A stretch of DNA of 64,000 bases from Bolinopsis microptera (GCF_026151205.1 NC_087078.1:5659675-5723674), one strand, 5' to 3'. Shown: positions 31,827-42,692, counted from the first letter of the stretch. Program-made: numbers and translations. Notes: generated by a model not told the origin, from the sequence alone.

Positions 31827-34800
31827 CTCACGAAATCATAAAACGCAATCACTACAATCGCTTATCAGAATTACTTAGTCAGCCAATTTTGATTTCATCC
31901 CACTGATCAAAATAGTAATATTATCGTTTGAAGCGCCTCAACTTCCAGATTATATTCTAATAACTGTGCCCTTACCAGAAGAGAGCATGTCAGAGAAAGC
32001 ATTATCCATATGACCAGTTTCCAGTTTGATGCGATCTATTAGAATAGTTCTCTTGTGCTTCATCTCATTTCCTGCGCTGTTGAAATAAATCTTGATAATA
32101 ATATACGGTTACAGAAGGAATATAGTGGCTCGGATTACGAGATAATTTCTACTTTGTATATTTCATTCATATCAAGATTCATCATGCTTTTGGTAAGGAA
32201 AACATCTTTCAGACCAACATTTTTAAAGAATGGACAGGATTGTACTAGTGAGAGACACAAACAGGTACAAACCAAGGCAAGGTTTGTACCTATTTGTGTC
32301 TCACTTACCAAGGCAGGGTGTTGGTTAACATTCGGGCTGTTGTTTCGCAGGAGTTCTTTGTTGGACAGAACACCAAAACTCGTTCTGGTAGAACTTCCTG
32401 AGATAAAATAAGATTAGGTTAGCAGATTACCAAACAGATCACATTGTTTAAATAGGATGCTATCATCTGTGAATGTGTCAATGTTAGATTCCCGGAGAAA
32501 GTAAAATTCCCGGAGAGTGGAAGACCGCCAATGTGTCCATATTCCAAAACTTTTTCTGTATTAACTCAATTTCACATTTTTGTACTAACTTTTCTTCAAT
32601 GACCAATTAGTCAGTTAACTATGGATTACATAGACGTAGAACACAATTTAGGCACTGGAAGTTAGATTTCCGGAGAAAGCATTAAAAAGCAAATGGAAAA
32701 TCTCTACTTATTCGTTAAATATAAGATAAAGTTAAGTATGACTATACTATCACCTGTACAAGTGAAGCGACACAGTCCTTGTCTAGTGTATTGGTGTTAA
32801 CAGGTGATGATAAGGGTGTGGACTGTCTCACTGCTACTAACTCTCCTTTCTTCTTATCCACCTTGAAGATCTGGGGAGACTTATTGTGAAGAAATAAAAT
32901 GAAGAAACATTGGTCAGTACATACCGCACTACAAACTATCCTCAAACAGCCCAAGGATCAGGATTTGTTGAAATTGTATCTTGATAAAAAATAAGTTCTT
33001 TTTAATGCGGATAGAAGCAACACAGCTGATGTCATTCTCTGAGATATCTTGATTCACGTACAGCTGTGGTTCGACAGTCGACACGCACGGAAGTTCGACA
33101 AATAAAGTTCGCCAGAAATCACCCCAGTCGAACTTCGGTGCTTGTCAAACCAGAGTCCAGGTAGCGTACTCTAGTTCGACAAATAGTTTCTGCTTGTGAT
33201 CCAAGGGCTATTTCCGGGTCCTTGTCATAGGATCGCAGATCAGAAATTTCAAAACGTTTCGGTAATCTTAAAAACTATTTTCTGATATCATGCAACCAGC
33301 GGTTGGAAATTTCAGAACCATTCAGTATCTTAAACAATAATCTCAGAATGTGTGTTTTCTGTCTGTCTGTCTGTCCGCGTGTAAATTCTGAGCGGCTTAA
33401 TCAAGAAAACGGTAAGAGTTACGGGGCTGGTTTTTTTCGGTAGTGCCGACAAAACTATGAGGGAGTCAAATGGTAAAGGGTTTTTAAATCGGTCGGTGGT
33501 AAGTGGTTTAATTGATCATTTTGTGACCCAAATGTAATACTAAAGTGTCAGGGGATGAGGGGAAGGGGACCTCAAGATTGCCTATCAAGTATTACAATTA
33601 GATAATAGATACGTGAGGGGCGTTCAGAATTAAATTGCAGTGTGTTTGGACTGAGCGAGTTCATACTTTCCCACCGTTTCAACTACGAAAATGTAATGTG
33701 TGTTTTCGAATATTATAATAGGCGGGTTTATACTTTTGCATTTCAACTGCGATAGTGAAGTCCCGATCGTAGGCACGGGTTACACTAGTTAAATATAATA
33801 TGGTCGACTTTTATATTATACTAAATTTGTACGTATAAAATATTCAAGTTTTATCTTAAATTGATAGGCTGAGATGAGTCTTATATTTGTGTTGCACAAA
33901 TTTAAGCAGTGGGCACCGTAGTACGTTCTCTCACATGTACCGTTTAGTTAGAACAAGTATTTTAGTACGTTTATCAACGGGTGATTACAAAACAATCAAC
34001 ATGATTTTTAAGTTAGATCAACATTCTGATGAAAATATAATACATACGAACAGAATACTTTTCAACAACTAAAAAATAAAACTAAAAAACTAACAAATAA
34101 AACTAAAAACTCACGGTATCTCCCATCTTGACATGCTCGTCGAGAGTAACTGGTCGGGGACCCCCTGTATGCTCCATGCTGCACTTCATAAACCCCGCTA
34201 TTTCCTGGTGGTTGCTCAACGTAGCCGTCATTCCGATTATACGGGGCCTGAACACAGTTCACTACAGTTATACAAGGCCTGAACACAGTTCATTACAGTT
34301 ATACGGGGCCTGAACACAGTTCATTATAACTATACGGGGCCTGAACACAGTTCATTCCGATTATACGGGGCCTGAACACAGTTCAGTACAGTTATACAGG
34401 GCCTGAACACAGTTCATTACAGTTATACGGGGCCTGAACACAGTTCATTATAACTATACGGGGCCTGAACACAGTTCATTACAGTTATACAGGGCCTGAA
34501 CACAGTTCATTACAGTTATACGGGGCCTGAACACAGTTCATTATAACTATACGGGGCCTGAACACAGTTCATTACAGTTATACAGGGCCTGAACACAGTT
34601 CATTACAGTTATACGGGGCCTGAACACAGTTCATTATAACTATACGGGGCCTGAACACAGTTCATTACAGTTATACGGGGCCTGAACACAGTTCAGTACA
34701 GTTATACAGGGCCTGAACACAGTTCAGTACAGTTATACAGGGCCTGAACACAGTTCATTACAGTTATACGGGGCCTGAACACAGTTCATTATAACTATAC

Positions 34801-37800
34801 GGGGCCTGAACACAGTTCATTACAGTTATACGGGGCCTGAACACAGTTCATTACAGTTATACGGGGCCTGAACACAGTTCAGTACAGTTATACAGGGCCT
34901 GAACACAGTTCACAACAATTATACGGGGCCTGAACACAGTTCATTATAACTATACGGGGCCTGAACACAGTTCATTACAGTTATACGGGGCCTGAACACA
35001 GTTCACTACAGTTATACAGGGCCTGAACACAGTTCATTATAACTATACGGGGCCTGAACACAGTTCACTACAGTTATACGGAGCCTGAACACAGTTCATT
35101 ACAGTTATACAGGGCCTGAACACAGTTCAATACAATTATACAGGGCCTGAACACAGTTCACTATAACTATACAGGGCCTGAACACAGTTCATTACAGTTA
35201 TACAGTTATACGGAGCCTGAACACAGTTCATTACAGTTATACAGGGCCTGAACACAGTTCATTACAGTTATACAGGGCCTGAACACAGTTCATTACATTT
35301 ATACAGGGCCTGAACACAGTTCACTATAACTATACGGGGCCTGAACACAGTTCATTACAGTTATACAGTTATACGGAGCCTGAATACAGTTCACTACAGT
35401 TATACAGGGCCTGAACACAGTTCATTCCGATTATACGGGGCCTGAACACAGTTCACTACAGTTATACAGGGCCTGAACACAGTTCATTATAACTATACGG
35501 GGCCTGAACACAGTTCACAACAGTTATACGGGGCCTGAACACAGTTCACAACAATTATACGGGGCCTGAACACAGTTCTCTACAGTTATACGGGGCCTGA
35601 ACACAGTTCACTACAGTTATACGGGGCCTGAACACAGTTCATTACAGTTATACAGGGCCTGAACACAGTTCACTACAGTTATACAGGGCCTGAACACAGT
35701 TCACTACAGTTATACAGGGCCTGAACACAGTTCTCTACAGTAATACGGGGCCTGAACACAGTTCATTACAATTATACGGGGCCTGAACACAGTTCATTAC
35801 AGTTATACGGGCCTGAAAACAGTTCACTACAACTATACGGGGCCTGAACAGTAACACAGTTCTCATTACTATTATAAAGGCCTGAACACAGTTCACTACA
35901 GTTTGTGTCCGATCATTTAAAATGGCTATTATTCCAATTTAGGGGGGCCAAAAGTCAGTACACATTTGCATACGTTGGTGATTTCTCAATTGCTGAGTGC
36001 CCTATTGAAATAGTTCTTTATAGTACAACTTGCTGTTAGATCAATCATTCGAGGAATACATCAAATCAAATAACATTGATGTTCATTTTTTCCGAATGAA
36101 CCGTCATTTTCGTTTTTAGATCTTTTATATGATTGGGTCCACAGTTAAATTGTAATGCATTGGATTGTGCTGGCCTTTCTTTTCCCGGTTGTTCTCATTT
36201 TAGTGAGACAGCTTTGCTTTTAGTTTTTCCGCAGTCAATTTGGTTTCATTGGTTCAACTTACTAGGATATGTTTTTTGTCTCGATTGGTATGTCACTGTA
36301 CTACCTTTTATTTTTCCTACAATAAATTGTTTCTGCTGCTACTTAAATTAGTGTGGTTTATGATAAAATATAATTTAATTTTGTCTAAGTTGCCTTTTTG
36401 AGTTACACTTTGCTCACATCACTCACAGTCAACCGCTCTGACATGGTTAACCACCTTCATTGTGTTCATTGGTTAATCATATACGCGGGATATAAATACC
36501 TAATTTCATTCTAGTTGATCAGATAACCTAGATATTGAGCATAAAGAGTTGGTGGGGGGGGGGGGGGGGGCATAAACCTCATAAATATACATTTTAAAAA
36601 TAAAGAAAATACTACGAATCATTTCTACGTAGAGACCATTGAGGCACAGTTTTTGAAAGATGCATTTATTTATCGCTCATTTTTGTCATTGCACTTGAGA
36701 TAAAAGAAGGTGCACCCAACGCATCACACCTATTCAAATTGTCAATAAATTCGTTGTATCGGAAGATAAAGTTCATTTATGGTCACACAAGGATGGGATG
36801 GTTATACCTGCTCCTGCAGATAATTCTGGTCCTCCTTCTACCTGCCTTGGGATCACTTCCACCGCCAACAAGAGCGGGAACTCTGGAAAAGAACAGTTTG
36901 ATCGATTCCAATATCACCGGAATGACTAAAGAGAATGACCGTTCACAGTATGTTAAAGACCGCATTAAAGGACTGATGAAAGAACATGTTAAAGACCCGA
37001 TGAAATCATGCTATCAGCTACATGAGGTGGTCTGCTGTGATGATCCGATCAACCAGTTTCCTGCTGATTCCTTGGAACAATGTGAACAGTACTGCCAGTT
37101 TTCTGACCACTGCAACTACTTAGTATACAAATCCTATACTAATATGTGCACCTTGCTCAAGAATCTTCCAGCTCCAACTAAAAACGTGTGGTCCACCATT
37201 GGGAATTTTACTTGTGTTAGATCTGTACAAGGAGCACTTGCACTTGACCGGAAAAATCATTCAATGGTGGAATGGTTCGTAATGGTAGATGGGAAGAAAA
37301 AGTTGGAAGTCCTGATCACAAATGGAGACACGGGGAAATGTCTAGGAGTTGATAAGACTTGGAATCTGAAGTGGGGAGCATGTTTGGACATGTCACTTTG
37401 GATTGTGAGGTTGATGAACCCCAATTCGCCTGAACATGTATCTATCGAACATAAAATATCTGGAAAGTGTATGGAGGTCTTACAAGATGGTTTTACAGTT
37501 ACAGCCGTTAATCTCACAAATTGCTTAAGAAGAAGTGATGCACAACAACTTGTGATTATTCCATTCAAGATAATACCAAATCCCACGATGGAGAAATATT
37601 TATTGGGAAAACCTTTATGGACATTGACACTGACCTATGTTGACATGTATGATGATTTGAACAGCATATATTTGGAGAGCATATACTTATGTTTACACTG
37701 CAACGAAACCTTACAAAACCTAGCAATCGAACCAGTTGTAGAGTACCGAGGACCATGCAACAAACATATGGACCCGATGAAAATAAAAAACGGAAAGGTA

Positions 37801-40800
37801 GTGAAAAACTCATCAGTACCATTCTACCTACCCGGAAGTAACATCACTGTGGCATGTAATCCCGGATACGAGGCTAGGGAGCACAACAACGCCACTACTT
37901 ACCAGTTCACCTGTCTCAACAACTTTATCAAGCCACCGCCGTGCCAAGGACTGGAAAACACTGCTTCTAGCTATTGCTTTGCAACAAAAACCGGTCATGG
38001 AATATTGTTTCCTACCTTCATTCTGATAAATCTTCTGTTTTGAGTTCAACAATTTAAGAAAGCTTTTAATCTAAGGATGACAGTTCATCTTGGCCTTATT
38101 TAGCATCAATACGACTTTAGTATAACAGCATTATTGCCATGGGCTGTACTTTAACGTTATTATTTACACTAGCTGTCATGATTTTCGATAGAAAGAAAGC
38201 GCTTTATTTATAGTTTTGATGTTAACATTCTGGGTTCGAAAATACACAAAAGCCTGTTTAAAGAATTAAAATTTCGATGCATTATTTATAGACTATAACG
38301 GACATTATTTATTATTTACGCTTGCTTACTGGGCCGCGCTCAGCCTGTCATTCCGCCAAATCTTTATATAATGTTTATGAACATAATAGCCTGGGGTCCC
38401 CAGGTAAACGCTTGCTCGCACAAGATTTCATTTATTCTATCAGTTGTTGTAAATTGCTGTCACAATTTTTAATTGGAGTTGGAAGAAAGCGCTTAAATTT
38501 TAGTTTAGATAACATTCTGGGCGCGAAAATACACAACATTCAAGTCAAAGAATTTAATTCAACATCTACTGAACCTAATTCAATCCGATTAGAATTAATT
38601 TTCACGAACCTAATTATTCATGCAAGGGGTTGGACCGTTAAAATTACGATCTTAAAGACATATTTTTTCCATGCACTACCACTTCAGATATTTTTTTGGT
38701 TTCACTATATTATACTAATAATTGAATCAAATGGGTACAGATTACAGAAATTAGTCGGGTTTCACCAAAAAAAGGCTAGAATATACAATTATTCACCAAA
38801 ACTAAAACGTACCCTGATTTCAATGACAGCAGTTTAGTCAGACAGGTCTCGAGGATAGCCCCTCTGTAACCGTCACCTATCATATGAATCTCATCCACTA
38901 CAACTAATCCTAGTTCACTGCATCGCCCCTCTTCGTACAGGGAGTTGAACAAGGAGTTTGCCTGTGTGGCAGGGGGTTCAAGTTTGCGACTTTCCGAGTA
39001 TTTTTAGAGTTCGACATTTCACATGTTCAATCATACAATACATATTTATGTATAGAAATGACATGTTTTACGAAGAAATAACATAAATTACTTTTTCGAT
39101 GGTTGCGACGTAAACAGCGCGTTTATTCCTGCGTTTCCTAGGAGGGAACCTGCCCCTGCTGCCAGCATACCTTTCCAAACCAAAGGAGAAGTGTTCAGCA
39201 AACTCCGCCAGTTCTCTCACCTAAAATGTGGGTAGATAGTAAGTCTAAGAGATTTTATTTAGAAAGTCAATACTTTTTAGTATAGCTGAGCTCGGGTATT
39301 TGTCTCCGAGAGATCCTTCCATAAATGGAATAAACTTTTCCTTTTGTGTTCCAACTACTTTATCTATTCATAGGTATTACGGAGGGGGGAGGGAGTAAAA
39401 ATTGCTAAAATATTGATTACGTAATATTATGTGAACGACCCCTAAGAGCTTTGTGTTTGATTTACTTGATCAAACCGATAAATTGCCGTGCTGACAGTTC
39501 TTTTCTAAATCAACTCGAATCAAAGGTGAAAATATCAGTACTTTTTCCTCCACAAGAGCAACGTAAGGTAGAACAAGAAGAGCATCAGTGCAGCGCGTTA
39601 GTAGAGCGTTAAGAAGTAGCAGTTCCCCAACCAGAGTCTTCCCGCCAGATGTGGGGCACGTGACAATGTGGTTACCTGGGAATCACGTGACAATGTGGTT
39701 ACCTGGGTATCACGTGGTTTATGGTTGTCTTGGCAACAAGTTTTAATCGAAAAGTTTTCTCTTTACAACATGCAGTATATAGTTGCTGGAAGAAATTCTG
39801 TCACATCTGTGAAATTTCGGTGATAGCAAAAATATATTAATTTCATCTCATTGGTACCATAAATTGTTGTTAGCGAAGAAAAAACGGTCAGAAGAATACA
39901 GTAACAAGGAGAGTCAAAAAGAGTCCTACCTCCAGAGCGGAGACAAGCAGACACAGTCTTCTGTTGCCACGGATACAGTGATTTTATACCCCGGATCTTA
40001 TCTATCAACTTAAAGACCTCCTCCGGGACACCCAGCCTCACCGTCTCGTCACTTTTAGAAGAGTACGGACTCATTAGGCCCGTGCTGTACAGCTGTCTCT
40101 GTGTGCCTCCTTTCATGGGCGTGAAGAGGAAAGAACTGCTGAATGAGTCTGATATGTCCAGCTGAGGGGACTGTTTTGGTTGTTTTGGTGTGGCCGGGGG
40201 TTTGGTTTGTTCTAGAGATGAGTCTGAGCTGGTTGTGTGAGAGCTGGAAAACAGTGTGGGGCTTTCTTTATCCAGCTGTTTGACTCTAGTAGGTACAGCT
40301 CGTATTGGGGTGGTCTCTAGTCTCTTGATTTTCTTGTCGGAGTGTTGTAATGACGGTGCCGTTTTTGTGTTTTCTGGAGTTCTATCTATGCTCTTAGAGT
40401 TTTTAACCGCCTTAAGGACATCAGCTGAGGTGTTTGTTTCGGGAGTTTTTTCCCTGGAACTATTGTTATTCTGATGTGGAGAGGAGGACTGACTTAGTCG
40501 GGAGAGTTTTGAAAGTGGTGATCTCGAAGGGGTCTGGTGCGAGATTGGTGATCGGGCTCCGGTTTGAGAGAGATTCTTGTTTGCAATTGGAGACTTGAAC
40601 TTCATTTCTGAGGGATTAATTATGATATCTTTTGTGATTTAGATTACCTTGGCTCTGGTCGGAACAGATTTGTTTCAGTACGACATAAGGACCCTTGATG
40701 ATATGATGAAATACACGTCATGTTGATTCAATCAAAATGGATCTAAAGAATTTGTAAACATATTTGAAGAGCCAAAATTGATTAAGTTTCTGGTCAAATA

Positions 40801-40993
40801 ACATTAACAACAGACAAACAACAGATATCTCACTTTTATCTTTCTCGGCGAAACCAGGAATTTGGAACTGAGATGCCTTAGTCTGAGGAGGTGAGGTGAA
40901 GTCTGCTGTCTCCAGTTGTTTCTCGATCTGATTCCAGTCAATGTTTTCTATGAAACTATCGTCTTCTAAAAAACTCTGCGTAGCACTCAAATT
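23699..40993 (-). CDS. HELQ: HELQ DNA helicase (18 exons; first exon missing)
   Basis: Superfamily 2 3'-5' DNA helicase of the HELQ/Hel308 family, nuclear, acting at stalled forks and in crosslink and double-strand-break repair. Exons: 40834-40993, 39930-40607, 39542-39675, 39092-39220, 38813-38961, 34115-34247, 32754-32870, 32309-32397, 31976-32076, 30565-30697, 30322-30407, 29932-30081, 29495-29635, 29181-29340, 27183-27321, 26731-26901, 26233-26346, 23699-23851. All join in phase with GT-AG ends, giving 978 residues (human protein 1101). Visible motifs: Walker A PTSGGKT, DEIH box ([12 protein letters not shown]), [47 protein letters not shown], and the C-terminal [13 protein letters not shown] helix-hairpin-helix. 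The N-terminus is disordered and Ser/Pro-rich, as in relatives. Exon 40834-40993 opens without ATG after a good acceptor, so an upstream exon exists. Introns host two genes, a LINE and two large minisatellites. Confidence 0.93.
23852..26232 (-). other. last HELQ intron outside the GPCR
   Basis: Apart from the GPCR (24506-25521) the intron holds nothing recognisable in 23852-24505 or 25522-26232. Sequence near 26150-26200 repeats GATGTCGACCA and GGTTGT words also seen at 26015-26090. Confidence 0.4.
24506..25521 (-). CDS. class A GPCR nested in a HELQ intron, with one frameshift
   Basis: Seven-transmembrane rhodopsin-type receptor, ligand unknown, in a single coding exon. The first frame (25521 to 25201) covers the extracellular N-terminus, TM1 and TM2. 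The second (from ~25220 to 24506) covers TM3-TM7: SRT replaces the usual DRY after TM3, TM6 lacks CWxP (it reads VCNSAYY), and TM7 has [10 protein letters not shown], an NPxxY variant. The two frames join if one base is added in the A/T homopolymer at 25221-25225, which would give ~338 residues. The break is therefore either a sequencing error in a T5 run or a real inactivating mutation. An acceptor-like AG precedes the ATG, suggesting a 5'UTR intron. It lies inside the last HELQ intron on the same strand. Confidence 0.75.
27304..29057 (-). repeat. 29 x 61-bp minisatellite copied from a HELQ splice acceptor
   Basis: TGCCAGTC occurs every 61 bp from 27301 to 29009 without a single indel (29 units). 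On the HELQ strand each unit reads a pyrimidine-rich tract ending CCTCCACCAG or CCTCCATCAG, then GGGCGTGTACGTGGACTGG and GATGTATTTCAG. This is the intron end plus the first ~30 bases of the exon at 27183-27321. The first unit overlaps the real exon; the rest lie in the intron. 61 is not a multiple of 3, so the array cannot be coding. Confidence 0.95.
30850..31830 (+). mobile_element. 5'-truncated LINE in a HELQ intron
   Basis: 30867-31421 encodes ~184 residues resembling the region after the reverse transcriptase domain of non-LTR retrotransposons. A 3' UTR follows, ending in GTGCCGAGTAATGCCTTCGGGTAGT and a (TCAA)n tail at 31785-31825, typical of CR1/RTE-type 3' ends. The RT core is absent, so the copy is dead on arrival. 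It is inserted antisense to HELQ between exons 31976-32076 and 30565-30697. Confidence 0.75.
32248..32304. repeat. perfect-looking hairpin next to a HELQ splice donor
   Basis: Arms GTGAGAGACACAAACAGGTA... and its near-complement (32281-32304) enclose a 7-nt loop. On the HELQ strand the stem starts at intron position +5 after the donor at 32308, and the TGCCTTG|GT exon end is echoed in the loop region. Confidence 0.7.
33590..33790 (+). mobile_element. 200-bp dispersed repeat, copy 1
   Basis: From AGATACGTGAGGGGCGTTCAG to GTAGGCACGGGTTACACTAG. It is very similar to 42490-42692 and, inverted, to 62064-62262. No ORF or clear inverted termini; it could be a SINE or MITE. It lies in a HELQ intron. 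Confidence 0.75.
34248..35905 (-). repeat. ~53 x 31-bp minisatellite copied from a HELQ splice acceptor
   Basis: On the HELQ strand the unit reads CTGTGTTCAG then GCCCCGTATAACTGTAATGA. The authentic boundary is CTGTGTTCAG|GCCCCGTATAATCGGAATGA, at exon 34115-34247. A few internal units (near 34350 and 35420) keep the exact exon bases ATTCCGATTATACGGGGCC, showing where the array came from. A few units are irregular (for example 35210, 35360 and 35850). Confidence 0.95.
36491..36498 (+). promoter_or_regulatory. possible TATA box (TATAAATA)
   Basis: TATAAATA ~300 bp upstream of the PAN/ricin/Sushi gene, with no ORF between. A G tract and MITE fragment at 36553-36596 would then sit in the 5' UTR. 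Core promoter use is inference. Confidence 0.35.
36553..36596. mobile_element. partial MITE end with long G tract
   Basis: About 19 G followed by CATAAACCTCATAAATATAC, matching the end of the complete element at 44591-44687. Confidence 0.5.
36793..38043 (+). CDS. PAN / ricin-like / Sushi GPI-anchored surface protein
   Basis: Predicted cell-surface protein of 416 residues in one exon. I start at ATG 36793 because it opens directly into a signal peptide ([19 protein letters not shown]). Domains: an apple/PAN-like Cys cluster (~73-141, with C-x-x-Y-C and CNYLVYK spacing); a ricin-type beta-trefoil-like region (~172-255, with GKCLGVD and GKCMEVL, though the QxW motif is weak); and a Sushi/CCP domain (~320-385, [14 protein letters not shown]). 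There are several N-glycosylation sites (NHS, NLT, NET, NSS, NIT, NAT). It ends in a hydrophobic segment ([14 protein letters not shown]) with no cytoplasmic tail, typical of GPI attachment. It is nested antisense in the HELQ intron between exons 38813-38961 and 34115-34247. Carbohydrate binding or recognition is inference. Confidence 0.8.
   Translation: MGWLYLLLQIILVLLLPALGSLPPPTRAGTLEKNSLIDSNITGMTKENDRSQYVKDRIKGLMKEHVKDPMKSCYQLHEVVCCDDPINQFPADSLEQCEQYCQFSDHCNYLVYKSYTNMCTLLKNLPAPTKNVWSTIGNFTCVRSVQGALALDRKNHSMVEWFVMVDGKKKLEVLITNGDTGKCLGVDKTWNLKWGACLDMSLWIVRLMNPNSPEHVSIEHKISGKCMEVLQDGFTVTAVNLTNCLRRSDAQQLVIIPFKIIPNPTMEKYLLGKPLWTLTLTYVDMYDDLNSIYLESIYLCLHCNETLQNLAIEPVVEYRGPCNKHMDPMKIKNGKVVKNSSVPFYLPGSNITVACNPGYEAREHNNATTYQFTCLNNFIKPPPCQGLENTASSYCFATKTGHGILFPTFILINLLF
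38326..38407 (+). mobile_element. hAT-like MITE, copy C (82 bp)
   Basis: Same termini as copies A and B. Flanked by ACGCTTGC at 38318-38325 and 38408-38415, a perfect 8-bp target duplication. It lies in a HELQ intron. Confidence 0.9.
39657..39716 (-). repeat. 27-bp tandem duplication of a HELQ splice acceptor
   Basis: On the HELQ strand ATACCCAG|GTAACCACATTGTCACGTG is followed 27 bases later by ATTCCCAG|GTAACCACATTGTCACGTG. Only the downstream one continues into the Walker A exon (39542-39675). Use of the upstream AG would add GTAACCACATTGTCACGTGA, which contains an in-frame TGA. Confidence 0.9.
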
Positions 40994-42470
40994 CTGTAAG
41001 AAGAGTCTTTAATTACCAATTCTGTGAATTGGTGAAATGCTTATTTCCATAAATAAGGAAGTAAATACTATACTTTGATTAAATATTATGTCGAGCAAAA
41101 ATTATGAACCACATAATTATATAATCATAAAAAGTTAAACTTCAAATTAACCATATTCTGTTCTGTTTCATGATAATGTCTCGCGGTTCCGAACAAAATT
41201 CATTGTTATTGTTGCTTCAAAGTTCAATGTTATTGTTGCTACAAAGTTAAAATTCAATGTTATTTTAGCTTGTGATACTTTTCTGTTTTACTGTTTCAGT
41301 TTATTGCCAGATGTTTAACCAAAACTTGTTCGTCTGCGTGTGTTTTCTTTTCATCCGTGAGATTATATTTGTCCAAAGTTCGTGCGTTTCAAGTTTTTCC
41401 GTGTGATTTGTATTTTCCGTGTGTTTTTTGCATTTCGGGTGACAGGGATTTTCCTTTTTTAATGTTAGTAAAATTGTTAGGTCGTTAGTTCCTTCTCCCG
41501 TCAGGACTCCTTGATAAGTTTTCAAATCTGATTCCTAAAGTATGAGCCTGATGGTCTAGGAGATACATCCGTTAGCCGGCGAACGCTCTTTTTAGCCTGT
41601 AGGCTACTGCGTACCCCGGTTACTCACAAATTACAAACTCTCCATTTTAAATTTTAATATTCAGCACCCTTCACTTGCCACATATATGATCAATTATTCT
41701 CATTATCCACCATATTACAAAATTTATTTAATTCTAGGTCTTAGTGAAAACAGGTAGGGTAAATGAGGTATAGTATTAGTAGTGATACAATATATTATGT
41801 GAGAGTAAATTGCAATTGTATAATTGATAAATTTGATAAATTTGAATTTGAATTTATACCGGATTCTTAATCTGAAATAGCAATTTAGCATCCGATTTAA
41901 AGTTTACGTTCTTTTAAAACCAGCGATGCATTTTTTAGTATAAGCCAAAGTATACAATTACTACGTTCCTGTCACACATGAAATTATAGAGGTTGAAATA
42001 TGAATAGATAATCGATATGGGAGTTACGAGAACGTGTAACCGGATGCTATGTTCAATGAACATTGTTCATTTTGTTGATCAGTAACATGATATAGCCCGA
42101 CAACCCTAATACTTCCTCGCAGATCATTGATAATCGAGCGTGTTTATTAAATAGTTGAAAGGTTCCGACTGTTTGATGAGATCTGTACTTTACAGCTGAC
42201 AATAGCCTGCTGTTTTCAATAATTTATATTGCTGTGTCCCGGCCGAGAGTTGTTCGAAGCCAGTCCTCGTGGACCGTCAGGTTCCATCTGAACTCCACGC
42301 TCCTATTTCTGAGAGATTAGGACACAGAACCTAGTCATCACTTTAGTGCGTGCGTGCGTGTGTGTGTGTGCGTGTGTTTGTGTGTGTACTGTCCCACTCT
42401 CGCTCTCTCTCATCTCATAATAATATATTTGCTATATAATTAGGTAATTTGGCAGTGTATACCTCAAGAA
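40994..42470. other. upstream of HELQ exon 2; no gene recognised
   Basis: It must contain, or lie near, the missing HELQ first exon, but no short ATG exon with a suitable donor stands out. There is a 74-codon minus-strand frame at 41301-41525 without family features. 42346-42415 is a (GT)n tract followed by CT-rich sequence. Confidence 0.4.
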
Positions 42471-42489
42471 TCAAGATTGACAATCAAGT

Positions 42490-42692
42490 ATTACTATTAC
42501 TCTATTAGATACATGAGGGGCACTCAGAATTAAATTGCAGTCTGTTCGTACTGAGCGAGTTCATACTTTCCCACCTTTTTAACTACGAAAATGTAATGTG
42601 TGTTTTCGAATATTATAATATGCGGGTTTATACTTTTGCATTTCAACTGAGACAGTGAAGTCCCAGCCGTAGGCACGGGTTACACTAGTATA
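42490..42692 (+). mobile_element. 200-bp dispersed repeat, copy 2
   Basis: Matches 33590-33790 and inverted 62064-62262. It ends in ACTAG followed by a (TA)n tract, suggesting insertion next to or into a microsatellite. Confidence 0.75.

Noticed and set aside
34062-34286. 74-aa minus ORF beginning [11 protein letters not shown]
   Set aside because: Wrong frame of the [12 protein letters not shown] exon plus two repeat units.
27304-35905. Regular repeats resembling CRISPR arrays
   Set aside because: Units are contiguous with no unique spacers, lie in introns of a eukaryotic gene, and are derived from splice junctions.
41301-41525. Minus ORF MKTYQGVLTGEG as the first HELQ exon
   Set aside because: The composition is unlike a HELQ N-terminus, and no donor connects it in phase to exon 40834-40993.
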